Positions 16,799 to 25,143 of a DNA stretch of 64,000 nucleotides are shown here, in pieces. The stretch covers positions 124,001-188,000 of the forward strand of contig JACKPZ010000007.1 of NCBI GenBank assembly GCA_024233135.1, given 5' to 3'. The notes below the pieces were generated by a model. That model had not been told where the DNA came from and did not search any database. It was given only the letters and a program-made list of their open reading frames with translations. Position numbers and translations under genes: made by a program. The DNA is from Akkermansiaceae bacterium (GTDB lineage Bacteria > Verrucomicrobiota > Verrucomicrobiia > Verrucomicrobiales > Akkermansiaceae). Within the stretch, counting starts at the first letter, position 1. Each line of letters opens with the position of its first letter.

Positions 16799-17502
16799 TT
16801 CGCCGGGCCCGTCTTGGGTTTCACATGCTTGCGGCCGGCCGTCACCTCGCCGCGGAAGGGCGCGTATTCCTCCTCCTCGCGCGCGTCCGCGATCAGATGC
16901 ACCATCTCGATGCCCGCCCGCTCGATGCGGTGGACGAGCCGTTTCGCCCGGCCGAGGAAATACAGATAGAACAAATACAGCGGTACCGCGATCGTCAGGC
17001 CGATCACCGAGGTGACAAGCGCGGTGAAAACGCCCGTCGAGAGTTCCGCCGGGCCGGTGAAGCCACCTTGCTCGCTGACTTTCTGAAACGTGTCGAGCAT
17101 GCCGAGCAGCGTGCCAAGCATGCCCACCAGCGGCGCGAGCAACGACATCGCCAGGATCGCCCGGATGTTTTTCTCGATGCGCGGCACCTCGAGCTGGCCG
17201 GCCTCCTGCACGATGTCACGAAGGTCCGCGCGGCTCAGGTAATAGCGCAGCAGCGCCGCATGCGCCACCCGCCCCACCGGTCCCGGCGCGCGGGCGGACT
17301 CATGCAGCGCCTCGGCGAAAGCCCGCCGGCGGATGTGGTGCGAGAGGCCCACCAGCAGGTCGCCCACGTTGATGCGCGAGCGGTGGAAGAAGAACATCCG
17401 CTCGACCACGCAGACCGAGCCGACGAACGCGATGGCCAGCAGCACCCAGACGAGTGGTCCGCCTTGTTCGATCAGTCCCGAGGGTTCCAACAACGCCAGC
17501 AT
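16795..17502 (-). CDS. exbB: MotA/TolQ/ExbB proton channel protein (second set)
   Basis: A 235-residue three-helix inner-membrane protein of the ExbB/TolQ family. Helices are near 15-35 (GGPLVWVLLAIAFVGSVCVV), 115-135 (LAMSLLAPLVGMLGTLLGMLD) and 155-180 (VFTALVTSVIGLTIAVPLYL). The motif APLVGMLGTLLGML is diagnostic. It forms the channel with ExbD that powers a TonB-type transducer. A 114-base gap separates it from the first-set exbD upstream, so an internal promoter is possible. The C-terminal tail is charged. Confidence 0.9.
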   Translation of the reverse strand: MLALLEPSGLIEQGGPLVWVLLAIAFVGSVCVVERMFFFHRSRINVGDLLVGLSHHIRRRAFAEALHESARAPGPVGRVAHAALLRYYLSRADLRDIVQEAGQLEVPRIEKNIRAILAMSLLAPLVGMLGTLLGMLDTFQKVSEQGGFTGPAELSTGVFTALVTSVIGLTIAVPLYLFYLYFLGRAKRLVHRIERAGIEMVHLIADAREEEEYAPFRGEVTAGRKHVKPKTGPAK

Positions 17503-17616
17503 CTTGTGGCCGGAACGCTACTCCCTCCCGCCCGGCGCTGGCCAGACCTTTTGCGGGACCCGCCTCACGCCGTCTGCTTCCCGTCTCCGCCTTCGGCAAA
17601 CTCCTCCGCCGCAGGT

Positions 17617-18039
17617 TCATTCGCCGGCGGGCATCCGGATCCTCGCCGGGACGTCACGGATCTGGATGCCGGACTTGGTGAGGGCGTCCCAGATTCCCAG
17701 CAGCCGCTCGAGCGGCACGCGTTTGTCCGCCTCGAGTTCGAGTTTTCTACCGGGGTTTTGTTTCTGATAGGCGGCGAGGTAGGATTCGAGCAAGCCCTCG
17801 CCGACGGGCACGGAGTCGAGCGTGATGTTCCCCAAGGCGTCGACCGCGAGCACCGAGCGCGCGTCCATGACCGTGTCCGACGGCATTTCCCGCACGGTGG
17901 GCAGCTCGATGCGCAGGATGCTGCGCGGCTTCTTGAAGGTGGTGGAAACGATGATGTAGACGAGCAGGATGAAAAGGATGTCGATCATCGGGACGATCGG
18001 CACGTCCACGCGTTTCCGGATCTGGCGGTGGAGGCGCAT
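17617..18039 (-). CDS. exbD: ExbD/TolR-type protein (first set)
   Basis: A 140-residue ExbD. The N-terminus is basic (MRLHRQIRKRVDVP), followed by the classic PMIDILFILLVYIIVST helix with the proton-conducting Asp at about residue 19. The periplasmic domain ends with KRVPLERLLGIWDALTKSGI, typical of the family. It sits five bases after exbB of the same set. Together they form a Ton-like motor. Confidence 0.9.
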   Translation of the reverse strand: MRLHRQIRKRVDVPIVPMIDILFILLVYIIVSTTFKKPRSILRIELPTVREMPSDTVMDARSVLAVDALGNITLDSVPVGEGLLESYLAAYQKQNPGRKLELEADKRVPLERLLGIWDALTKSGIQIRDVPARIRMPAGE

Positions 18040-18044
18040 GGGTC

Positions 18045-18716
18045 TCAGGAGCGGGGGTTCGACCGCTGGCAGACGTGCGAGAGATCGGCCAGCAGCGTTT
18101 CCAGCCGCGCGGTGTAGACCTCGATGCGGCGGATGAAATACCCGTGGGCGACCACGCAGGGGACGGCGATCGAGAGGCCGAAGATGGTGGTGTTGAGGGC
18201 GCGCGCGATGCCGCGGGCGATCATCGGGTTGTCCGCGGTGTCGCCAAGGCCCTCGAAGATGGTGACCAGTCCGGACGCCGTGCCGAGCAGGCCCAGCAAG
18301 GGGGCGACGGTGATGACCACCTCCAGCACGCCGATCCCGGCATGAAGCCGCGCGGACTCCTCGCGGGAGGCGGCCTCCACGGCGAGAATGATGTCGCGCT
18401 GCGGCTTGCCGCGGTGGCGGACGACGACGGACGCGAGCCGCGCCAGCGAACTATCGCCTTTCTCGAACTCCTTGAGCACGGGCTCGACGCGGTCGGCGAC
18501 GATCAGGTCGTGGAACGACGCCACCTGGCCGGCGAGTTTGTCCGGGATGACGCGGCTGCGGGACAACGAGAGGAATTTATAAAGGATGGCGGCGAGCCCG
18601 ACGAACGAAGCGATGCCGAGGGGGATCATGAACCAGCCGCCCTTTTCAAGGAAGGCCCGGATGGAATGAAGACTGTCGCTGGTGGCGGCGAGCAGGGGAA
18701 GCGTGGCGATGTGCAT
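18045..18716 (-). CDS. exbB: MotA/TolQ/ExbB proton channel protein (first set)
   Basis: A 223-residue three-helix ExbB/TolQ homologue. The first helix is at about 28-48 (WFMIPLGIASFVGLAAILYK), the second contains APLLGLLGTASGLVTIF, and the third has TTIFGLSIAVPCVVAHGYF. It starts five bases after the TonB-like gene, and exbD follows after five bases, so the three genes form one unit. Confidence 0.9.
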   Translation of the reverse strand: MHIATLPLLAATSDSLHSIRAFLEKGGWFMIPLGIASFVGLAAILYKFLSLSRSRVIPDKLAGQVASFHDLIVADRVEPVLKEFEKGDSSLARLASVVVRHRGKPQRDIILAVEAASREESARLHAGIGVLEVVITVAPLLGLLGTASGLVTIFEGLGDTADNPMIARGIARALNTTIFGLSIAVPCVVAHGYFIRRIEVYTARLETLLADLSHVCQRSNPRS

Positions 18717-18721
18717 GTGGG

Positions 18722-19822
18722 TCAGAAGAAGAATCGGAAAACGAGTTCCAAGGGTTCGCCTTGAAGGTCTTTTTTGAGTGCGGCCGGCATCGCCGGAATC
18801 TCCGCGTCCCGGATGGAGTTCAGGGTGAAGCCTTTCTGGATCTCTCCGGTCTGCATTTCCCCCATGAACTGGACGGACGTCACCTTTCCGCGCGGATCGA
18901 CGAAAAACCGGGTGGTGAGATAGCCGGGCGTGATGAAATCACGATGCCGCACGCAGTTGCGTTGCCATTCGAGCTCCACCGCCTTGCTGATCTTCGCCTG
19001 ATAGCGTCCGAGTTCGGTGTTTTCGACGTCCAGCGAGCTTTTGCCGGTGCGCGAGATGGAGCCGACGATCGCCGTCTTGCGTTGGAATCCGCGGAACGAT
19101 TTCTCCTTCGGCGCGGCGGCCGGCGGCTGCGCGGCGACCTCCGGTTGCGGCGGGGTTTCCTCGACCATCTCCGTTTCCGCCGGCTCCGTCAGCGGCGTCG
19201 GCGCGGGTGGGGTTTCCAGGGTTTTCTCGCCCTCGGCGGGCACCGTCACGTCCACGGGATCGGACCCGCTGTAAAGCTCCTCTCTGGGCGCGGTCGGGGC
19301 CGGAGGCGGCGGGCTCGATGCGGCGGCCTCCTGCGGCGCGCTCTCCGCCATGGCCGGGGAATCGTCGGGCGGAAGCGGGTTCGCCTCGGCGGGCTCGTCC
19401 AGGCTGCCGTCCTGATAGTCGCTTTGTGTGGTCTCGATCTCGCCCTCGTAACGGGGGTCGATGCCGGCCTGCGAGGGAAGATCGGGCGCGTCCTGTTGCG
19501 GGCTGCGCTCGCTCGCCGCGGCGGTGTCGCGCTCGCCGATGAACCGCGCGGACGGATCCGGTTCCGCCGCCTGATCCGGCGTGGTGCGGGCGAATTCGCG
19601 TTTCGCCGGAGTTTCCTGCGGCACCTCGACCGCCGCGGGGGGGGGCGGCTCGGGAACGATCCAAACGGAGGTTTCCGGCGGCGGCTGCGCGGCGGCGGCT
19701 TCCTTCCGGTTCCGCTGCGATTCCAGGATGGCGATGCTCACGAAGGAGAGGAACGCCACGTTGAGCAAGAGGGACAGCCCTCCCGCGATCAGCCAGAGGC
19801 GACCGTCATCCGAGTGCTTCAT
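18722..19822 (-). CDS. TonB-like energy transducer (first set)
   Basis: A 366-residue protein with a short cytoplasmic stub, one membrane helix (about residues 10-33, LWLIAGGLSLLLNVAFLSFV), a very long Pro/Glu/Ala-rich periplasmic linker (about 45-260) and a C-terminal domain (RYQAKISKAVELEWQRNC, LTTRFFVDPRGKVTSVQF) that matches the TonB/TolA C-terminal pattern. It heads an operon with ExbB and ExbD. Two ATGs are possible, 19840 (MAAAAT...) and 19822 (MKHSDDGR); the second gives a shorter basic stub and is preferred weakly. It diverges from ilvB. Confidence 0.75.
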   Translation of the reverse strand: MKHSDDGRLWLIAGGLSLLLNVAFLSFVSIAILESQRNRKEAAAAQPPPETSVWIVPEPPPPAAVEVPQETPAKREFARTTPDQAAEPDPSARFIGERDTAAASERSPQQDAPDLPSQAGIDPRYEGEIETTQSDYQDGSLDEPAEANPLPPDDSPAMAESAPQEAAASSPPPPAPTAPREELYSGSDPVDVTVPAEGEKTLETPPAPTPLTEPAETEMVEETPPQPEVAAQPPAAAPKEKSFRGFQRKTAIVGSISRTGKSSLDVENTELGRYQAKISKAVELEWQRNCVRHRDFITPGYLTTRFFVDPRGKVTSVQFMGEMQTGEIQKGFTLNSIRDAEIPAMPAALKKDLQGEPLELVFRFFF

Positions 19823-20083
19823 CGTCGCCGCCGCAGCCATTGTCCGCGGGCCATCGTCCGTCCGTTCGCCGATGGAGGCAACCCGAGAAATCGGCAGGGC
19901 GGCGTCGCCATGTCGTGCGGGTTTTTGCGGAAACGGGTCGATCGTTTTGATCGAAAACGACGAAAAGTCAGCGAAGTTGGCAAAATTGGGTGCGTAAAAT
20001 CGCCAGGTTGCGCGGAAATTCGCTGTTTTGGGTTGACCTTGGTTTCCGAAAGTGGTCGCTTTTGCGCCCAAACCTCAATTTTT

Positions 20084-21811
20084 ATGAGCGAGCAAGCAAT
20101 GGATGGTGCGCAGGCCCTGATCAAAACCTTGGACGACCTCGGGATCGAGTACATTTTCGGATATTCCGGAGGTGCCGCGATTCCGATTTTCGACGCATTG
20201 GAAACGGTCAAAACGAAGATGAAGTTCATCCTCGTCCGGCACGAGCAGGGCGCGGTTCACATGGCCGACGGCTACGCGCGTGCGACCGGCAAACCGGCCG
20301 CGGTGCTCGTCACCTCCGGACCCGGCGCGGGCAACACGGTGACCGGCCTGATGACCGCCATGATGGACTCGGTGCCGATGCTCGTCATCAGCGGCCAGAC
20401 CGTGACCTGGATGCTCGGCAAGGACGCGTTCCAAGAAGCCGACATCTTCGGCATCACGATCCCGGTGGTGAAACACAACTATCTGGTCAAGGACACCAAC
20501 ACCCTTCCGCGGATCGCCCGCGAGGCCTATCACATCGCGACCACCGGGCGCCCGGGGCCGGTGTTGATCGACATCCCGAAAAACATTTCGCAGGGCGACT
20601 TCACCGGCGACATGGACGCGCCGATGAACCTTCCGGGCTACGACCCGAGCGGTTCGTTCAAGATCTCCCACGCCAAGGTGAAGGAGGCGGCCACGATGAT
20701 CTCCCAGGCGAAACGTCCGGTGATCCTCGCCGGCCAGGGCGCGATGATCGCCCGCGCGGACAAGGAGTTGCGCTATCTTGCGGAAACGCTCGGCGCGCCC
20801 GTGACCACCACGCTGCTCGGCAAGGGCGTGTTTCCGGAAACCCATCCGCTCTCGCTCGGCATGGTCGGCATGCACGGCACGGCCTACGCGAACAAGGCGA
20901 TGATCGAGTGCGACCTGCTCATCAACGTGGGCTCGCGTTTCGACGACCGTATCATCGGGCAGCCGGCGAAGTTCTGCAAGGATGCCAACATCATCCACAT
21001 CGATATCGACCCGGCCGAGGCGAACAAGATGATCCAGCCGGACATCATGATCGTCGGCGATGCCAAGGCGGCGCTCGCGGAGATCAACGAGAAGATCAGC
21101 CCGCTCGAAACCACCGAGTGGCTGGCGAAACTCGATGGTTACAAGAAGAAGTTCCCGCTCGGCTACAAGAAGCAGGGCGGGCTCCGCATGCAGCAGGTCA
21201 TCGACGAGTTGTATGAACTCACCGAAGGCAAGGCGATCGTTTCCACCGACGTCGGCCAGCACCAGATGTGGGCGGCCCAGTTCTACAAGAACGCGGAGAG
21301 CTTCCACTGGTTGTCCTCCGGTGGAGCGGGCACGATGGGCTTCGGTTTCCCGGCCGCGATCGGCGCGCAATTCGCGCATCCGGAGAAAACCGTGATCTCC
21401 ATCTCCGGAGACGGCGGTTTCCAGATGACCTTGTTCGAACTCGCCACCGCGAAGCTGCACAATCTTCCCATCAAGATCGTGGTGCTCAACAACCACTATC
21501 TCGGCATGGTGCGCCAGTGGCAGGAGTTGTTCTTCGAAAACCGCGAGAGCGGCGTCGATCTCATCGGCAATCCGGACTTCTGCAAACTCGCCGCCGCCTA
21601 TGGCATCCCGAGTGTATATATCAAGCGCCCCGCGGACGTCACCAAGCAGCTCCGCAAGGCGCTCGAATACAACGACGGCCCGATCCTGATCCACGCCGAG
21701 TGCGTCAAGACCGACAACGTGTTCCCGATGATCCCCGCCGGGGCGGCGCTCGAGGACATGATCACCGAGGCTCCGAAAACCAAGATGGCGAAACCCGTTG
21801 GTTCCACGTGA
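20084..21811 (+). CDS. ilvB: Acetolactate synthase large subunit
   Basis: A 575-residue thiamine-diphosphate enzyme that makes 2-acetolactate or 2-aceto-2-hydroxybutyrate, the first common step of branched-chain amino acid synthesis. Seen features are the N-terminal YIFGYSGGAAIPIFDAL, the catalytic Glu in RHEQGAVHMADGYARATG, SGPGAGNTVTG, the FAD/central domain (LGKGVFPETHP) and the C-terminal ThDP motif GDGGFQMTLFELATAK...NNHYLGMVRQWQ. The ATG at 20084 (MSEQAMDGAQ) fits the family start; the frame is open far upstream but that part is antisense to the TonB-like gene. ilvN follows after 50 bases. Confidence 0.96.
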   Translation: MSEQAMDGAQALIKTLDDLGIEYIFGYSGGAAIPIFDALETVKTKMKFILVRHEQGAVHMADGYARATGKPAAVLVTSGPGAGNTVTGLMTAMMDSVPMLVISGQTVTWMLGKDAFQEADIFGITIPVVKHNYLVKDTNTLPRIAREAYHIATTGRPGPVLIDIPKNISQGDFTGDMDAPMNLPGYDPSGSFKISHAKVKEAATMISQAKRPVILAGQGAMIARADKELRYLAETLGAPVTTTLLGKGVFPETHPLSLGMVGMHGTAYANKAMIECDLLINVGSRFDDRIIGQPAKFCKDANIIHIDIDPAEANKMIQPDIMIVGDAKAALAEINEKISPLETTEWLAKLDGYKKKFPLGYKKQGGLRMQQVIDELYELTEGKAIVSTDVGQHQMWAAQFYKNAESFHWLSSGGAGTMGFGFPAAIGAQFAHPEKTVISISGDGGFQMTLFELATAKLHNLPIKIVVLNNHYLGMVRQWQELFFENRESGVDLIGNPDFCKLAAAYGIPSVYIKRPADVTKQLRKALEYNDGPILIHAECVKTDNVFPMIPAGAALEDMITEAPKTKMAKPVGST

Positions 21812-21861
21812 GCACGGACCCCGCACAGACCACCATTTCCGATTCCCAACGCCAACGTGTC

Positions 21862-22413
21862 ATGACTCCCACCATCATCACCACCGACTCGTCCGAGCCC
21901 GCCGCCGACCAGAAGGCGCGGCGCGGCAAGACGCACACGCTGTCGATCCTCGTGAACAACGAGCCCGGCGTGCTCATGCGCATCTGCCAGGTGTTCTCCC
22001 GCCGCGGATTCAACATCGACTCGCTCGTCGTTTCCGAAGGCCGCAATCCGAACTTCTCGCGGATGACCATCGGCATCAGCGGCGACCCCGAGGGGCTCGA
22101 CCAGATCATCAAGCAGGTCGGCAAGCTGATCGACGTGATCCATTGCTTCGAGCACACCTCCGCGCAGGCGGTCACCAAGGAGATGATCCTCATCAAGCTG
22201 AAGTGTTCGCCGGAAGACCGCTCGCAGGCCCTGCAGATCACCGAGCACTTCGGCGGCAAAACCGTGGATCTCACCCCGGTGTCGATGATCGTGATGATCA
22301 CCGGCGACAGTCCGAAGGTGGAGGCGGCGCTGGCGATGTTCTCGCAGTTCGAGATCATCGAAACCGTGCGCACCGGCAAGGTCGTCATGGCCCGCGGCGA
22401 GCAGCCGACCTGA
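21862..22413 (+). CDS. ilvN: Acetolactate synthase small (regulatory) subunit
   Basis: A 183-residue ACT-domain regulatory subunit of acetolactate synthase. The ACT core reads HTLSILVNNEPGVLMRICQVFSRRGFNIDSL, and a C-terminal regulatory domain follows (KEMILIKLKCSPEDRSQ, TVDLTPVSMIVMITGDSPK). It confers feedback control by branched-chain amino acids on IlvB. The ATG at 21862 leaves a polar N-terminal extension of about 24 residues before the ACT domain. The gene lies 50 bases after ilvB. Confidence 0.95.
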   Translation: MTPTIITTDSSEPAADQKARRGKTHTLSILVNNEPGVLMRICQVFSRRGFNIDSLVVSEGRNPNFSRMTIGISGDPEGLDQIIKQVGKLIDVIHCFEHTSAQAVTKEMILIKLKCSPEDRSQALQITEHFGGKTVDLTPVSMIVMITGDSPKVEAALAMFSQFEIIETVRTGKVVMARGEQPT

Positions 22414-22422
22414 TCCCCGCGG

Positions 22423-23016
22423 TCAGGCGGCGGGCTGGGTCCGCAGGATCCCGATGCCCTGGCGGACGTAGGCGACGGTCGACCACACCGTGAACACGCC
22501 GGCGATCACGCACGGCCAGAACGGGGGGAACCATGTGACCCGCAGCATCACCCAGCCCAGGGCGAACATCTGGGCGACGGTGCACACCTTGCCGCTCCAA
22601 TGCGGTGCGATGGTCACCTTGCGGTGGCCGGAGTAAAGGATCAGGATGCCGCCGAGAATCACGCCGTCGCGCAGAACGACAAGGGCCGGAAACCAGATCG
22701 GCAAGCGCCAGCCGATCGACCCCCAGTCGACCAATGAAAGCGTCACGACGCCGGTGAGCAGCAGGGATTTGTCCGCGATCGGGTCGATGAAGGCGCCGAA
22801 CTTCGAGCGTTGGTTGAAGCGGCGGGCGATCCAGCCGTCGACTCCGTCCGTGGCGGATGCGGTGACGAAAACCGCGAGCGCCCACCAGCGCAGGGAGTCA
22901 TCCGGATTTCCCGCGTCCACCGAGCGGCCATAGGCCACCGCGAGCACCGCGAAGACAGGAACCAGCAGGATTCTCGCGATCGTGATTTTGCTGGCGAGCG
23001 TCACGCTCGCATTCAA
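22423..23016 (-). CDS. pgsA: CDP-alcohol phosphatidyltransferase, probably PgsA
   Basis: A 197-residue multi-pass membrane enzyme with the complete CDP-alcohol phosphatidyltransferase signature: TDGVDGWIARRFNQ... followed by GAFIDPIADK, giving the D-x2-D-G-x2-A-R-x8-G-x3-D-x3-D pattern. By N-terminal similarity (ASKITIARILLVPVF) it is most like phosphatidylglycerophosphate synthase, which makes PG from CDP-diacylglycerol and glycerol-3-phosphate. It converges on ilvN with nine bases between stops. Substrate preference within the superfamily is inferred. Confidence 0.88.
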   Translation of the reverse strand: MNASVTLASKITIARILLVPVFAVLAVAYGRSVDAGNPDDSLRWWALAVFVTASATDGVDGWIARRFNQRSKFGAFIDPIADKSLLLTGVVTLSLVDWGSIGWRLPIWFPALVVLRDGVILGGILILYSGHRKVTIAPHWSGKVCTVAQMFALGWVMLRVTWFPPFWPCVIAGVFTVWSTVAYVRQGIGILRTQPAA

Positions 23017-23068
23017 TCAGAGCGCCGCCAGCGGCGAAACCCAAATCTCCTGCGTGGCGGGACGGCCG

Positions 23069-23245
23069 TCAGTAGACCGGCGCGCCGTATTCCATGTCCG
23101 GCGCGCCACCTCCGCCGCCTTGGTTGGCGTTCTGGATCTTGCCCTTGGTCCAATCGTAGGCGTGCACGGTGTCGCGCCAGAGCCCGATGGATGTATTGCA
23201 GGAAACCAAGGAAAGCGCCGCCGCCAGAACGAGGAGGTATTTCAT
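23069..23245 (-). CDS. Small entericidin-like lipoprotein
   Basis: A 58-residue lipoprotein. The signal is MKYLLVLAAALSLVSC with lipobox LVSC, so Cys16 is the likely lipidated residue. The mature part starts CNTSIGLWRDT, similar to entericidin-type peptides, and continues with a Gly-rich tail. A GAGGAGG-like sequence does not precede it; the start is set by the signal peptide. It ends 52 bases before pgsA on the same strand. Role unknown; entericidins have been linked to envelope stress and cell lysis. Confidence 0.7.
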   Translation of the reverse strand: MKYLLVLAAALSLVSCNTSIGLWRDTVHAYDWTKGKIQNANQGGGGGAPDMEYGAPVY

Positions 23246-23260
23246 GTTTCTTAAATACTC

Positions 23261-23307
23261 TTCCCCGCCCGGGACGCAACGGGAAACTGCGGCCGGACGG
23301 CGGGGAA
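23261..23307 (-). terminator. Weak hairpin after the ROK gene
   Basis: TTCCCCGCC (23261-23269) pairs with GGCGGGGAA (23299-23307), a 9-bp stem with a 29-base loop just after the ROK gene. There is no T run, so this is only a possible terminator. Confidence 0.3.
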
Positions 23308-23322
23308 AAGCGGACGGTCGCC

Positions 23323-24732
23323 TTAGAGCGGAGGCAGGCTCGCGGCTGCGACGGCCTGGCCGTGGCGCTTGGTTTTCTCGTCCGGAACGACGAGCTTGAT
23401 CCGCAGGTCGGGAAACTCCTTGGCGAGCACCGTCTCCGCTTCCTGGATGATGATGTTGCCGCCTTCGCCGGAGGTCACCCGGCCGAGGATGAGGAGGTTC
23501 TCGATGTCGTAGTAGTCGGCGTAGTGGGCGATCGAGTAGCCGAAGTAACAACCGATCGTCTCATAGATCGCGGCGGCCTTCGGGTCTTCCTGTTTCATCG
23601 CCTCCTGCACCTTCACCAACTGCTCGGGGAAGGGCATCTTGCCGAAGTCGAAACCGGCGGCCGGAGCGAGGCGGGCGACCGCTTGCTGCGAGAAATAGAG
23701 CGCGCCGCAACCGTGGTCGCCGGACCACTCGTCCACGGGCGAATCCGCCGGGTCGCGGAAATCCACGGGCGCGAAGGCCAGCTCGTTGAGCCAGGGTTTG
23801 ATGTGGCCTTGCGCATCGACGTAGCCGGCGGCTTCGGAGGTGCCCATGGCGACTCCGAGCACGGAGTTCGCCTGCAATCCCATCGACCCGGCGAGCGCGG
23901 TGACCTCGCCGTCGTTGACCACTTCGAAGGGCACGTTGTTCCAGCGCTCCTTGAGCGTGAAGAAGATCTTCCGGACGTGGGTTTCGAAATCCTCCGGGCT
24001 CACGCCGCGGAACAGGGAGGCCGCGCGGACCTCGTTGTTGACGTAGACGCCGGCGGAGCTCCCGCCGATCGCATCGACCCGCGGCAGGTGCGCGGCGGCC
24101 CGTTTCAACGAATCATGAATGCCCTCGATGTGATAGTGCGGGTCGCTCTGGAAATACGGATCCCACACGATCTCTTCGGAAAACACGACCTCGCCGTCGA
24201 TGACCGCGGCGCACTTGCGGTCCGAGCCGCCGAGGTCGAAGCCGATCCGGCAGCCTTCGAGATTGCGGCCCAGCGTCATCACCGAGTCGTTCGCGTCCGG
24301 AAGATCGGCCGTTTCGACCGACCGCACGGTGATCGGCTCGCCGAAAATCTTGCTGCCGATGAACCCCCAGTCGAACGAGCGCGCGCCGTCGGCGGAGTAG
24401 ATTCCGGACAGCGCGGTGGCGACCTCGGGCGCGCCGGCCAACAGCACGCGGCTGCCGCCTTTCTGCCACAGCAGGAATTTCAGGTGGCGCTCGATGTAGC
24501 GCAGCGTGAGCGCGTCATTTTCACCACCGGGGGAAAGGACCCGCCCGCTCCACCGGAAGGTGGTCCCATCGGGGCGGCACAAGGCGAGATCGATGGTTCT
24601 CGCTCCTCGGTCTTTCGCGACCTTGGATTGGTAGGCCCGGTTCCACAGCACGGCTGGGACAAACCCGGGATCGAGGACAGGACGGTACGCGGGACGGATG
24701 CCCGCAACGGATTCAGGAAGCGTTGCAATCAT
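23323..24732 (-). CDS. ROK-family sugar kinase-like protein
   Basis: A 469-residue protein of the sugar kinase/actin-like ATPase superfamily. The phosphate-1 motif is RIGFDLGGSDRKCAAVIDG (about residue 160), the second is FEVVNDGEVTALAG, and the adenosine-side motif is SVLGVAMGTSEAAGYVD. These fit ROK proteins, which phosphorylate sugars or act as repressors. Unusual points are a 155-residue N-terminal extension before the ATPase core and no CGRxGCxE zinc motif (DHGCGALYFSQQ occupies that place). The ATG at 24732 is used; an upstream in-frame TTG adds three residues. Substrate unknown. Confidence 0.72.
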   Translation of the reverse strand: MIATLPESVAGIRPAYRPVLDPGFVPAVLWNRAYQSKVAKDRGARTIDLALCRPDGTTFRWSGRVLSPGGENDALTLRYIERHLKFLLWQKGGSRVLLAGAPEVATALSGIYSADGARSFDWGFIGSKIFGEPITVRSVETADLPDANDSVMTLGRNLEGCRIGFDLGGSDRKCAAVIDGEVVFSEEIVWDPYFQSDPHYHIEGIHDSLKRAAAHLPRVDAIGGSSAGVYVNNEVRAASLFRGVSPEDFETHVRKIFFTLKERWNNVPFEVVNDGEVTALAGSMGLQANSVLGVAMGTSEAAGYVDAQGHIKPWLNELAFAPVDFRDPADSPVDEWSGDHGCGALYFSQQAVARLAPAAGFDFGKMPFPEQLVKVQEAMKQEDPKAAAIYETIGCYFGYSIAHYADYYDIENLLILGRVTSGEGGNIIIQEAETVLAKEFPDLRIKLVVPDEKTKRHGQAVAAASLPPL

Positions 24733-24785
24733 AACAAACAAACAAAGAACGCCGGAAACATGGCCGGGATCGCGGCCGATTTGAA

Positions 24786-24806
24786 GGAAAAACCCCGGGT
24801 TTTTCC
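24786..24806. other. 21-base palindrome upstream of rpmJ
   Basis: GGAAAAACCC and GGGTTTTTCC flank a single C, an almost perfect palindrome in the region between the divergent ROK and rpmJ genes. It could be an operator or a terminator-like hairpin; nothing else supports either. Confidence 0.4.
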
Positions 24807-24847
24807 GGAGTCCGGTGATTTTGCCCGCCGCGGGTGCGAGAAATGGC

Positions 24848-24875
24848 TTTACACGGCAAACCGCGCGGCTAGAGT
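24848..24875 (+). promoter_or_regulatory. Candidate rpmJ promoter
   Basis: TTTACA (24848-24853) and TAGAGT (24870-24875) are separated by 16 bases and lie about 55 bases before the rpmJ start. They match -35 and -10 consensus at five and four of six positions. Confidence 0.4.
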
Positions 24876-24929
24876 CCGCGCCCCGCTTCGCTGCAAGCGA
24901 CCGGAACCACTTCCAACCTGATTTCCGCC

Positions 24930-25091
24930 ATGAAAGTCCTTTCTTCCCTTTCCTCCGCCAAGCGTCGTCACGCCGATTGTCAGGTCGTGAAACGCAAGGG
25001 CACCGTCTACGTGATCTGCAAATCGAACCCGAAATTCAAGGCCCGCCAAGGCAAGACCGCCGGCACCCGCCTCTCGAAAAAGGGTCTCTGA
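24930..25091 (+). CDS. rpmJ: Ribosomal protein bL36, zinc-free type
   Basis: A 53-residue ribosomal protein. It begins MKVLSSLSSAKRRHADC and carries CQVVKRKGTVYVICKSNPKF and KARQG, the bL36 core. Only two of the usual four zinc ligands are present (Cys17 and Cys30 by count), so it is a C-minus or type-B bL36. Type-B copies often replace the zinc form under zinc limitation or are the only copy. The gene stands alone with its own promoter-like and terminator sequences, outside the usual ribosomal protein operon. It is extended by about 12 residues at the C-terminus. Confidence 0.9.
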   Translation: MKVLSSLSSAKRRHADCQVVKRKGTVYVICKSNPKFKARQGKTAGTRLSKKGL

Positions 25092-25119
25092 GCCGGACAC
25101 GTCCCACCATTTCCGAAGG

Positions 25120-25143
25120 AAGCGGCCCGCAGGCCGCTTTTTT
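25120..25143 (+). terminator. Rho-independent terminator of rpmJ
   Basis: AAGCGGCC (25120-25127), a CGCA loop and GGCCGCTT (25132-25139) are followed by a T run to 25143, 28 bases after the rpmJ stop. The T run touches the stop codon of the convergent tcdA gene. Confidence 0.9.

Noticed and set aside
20033..20061. TTGACC upstream of ilvB as a promoter
   Set aside because: No acceptable -10 box lies at the right distance.
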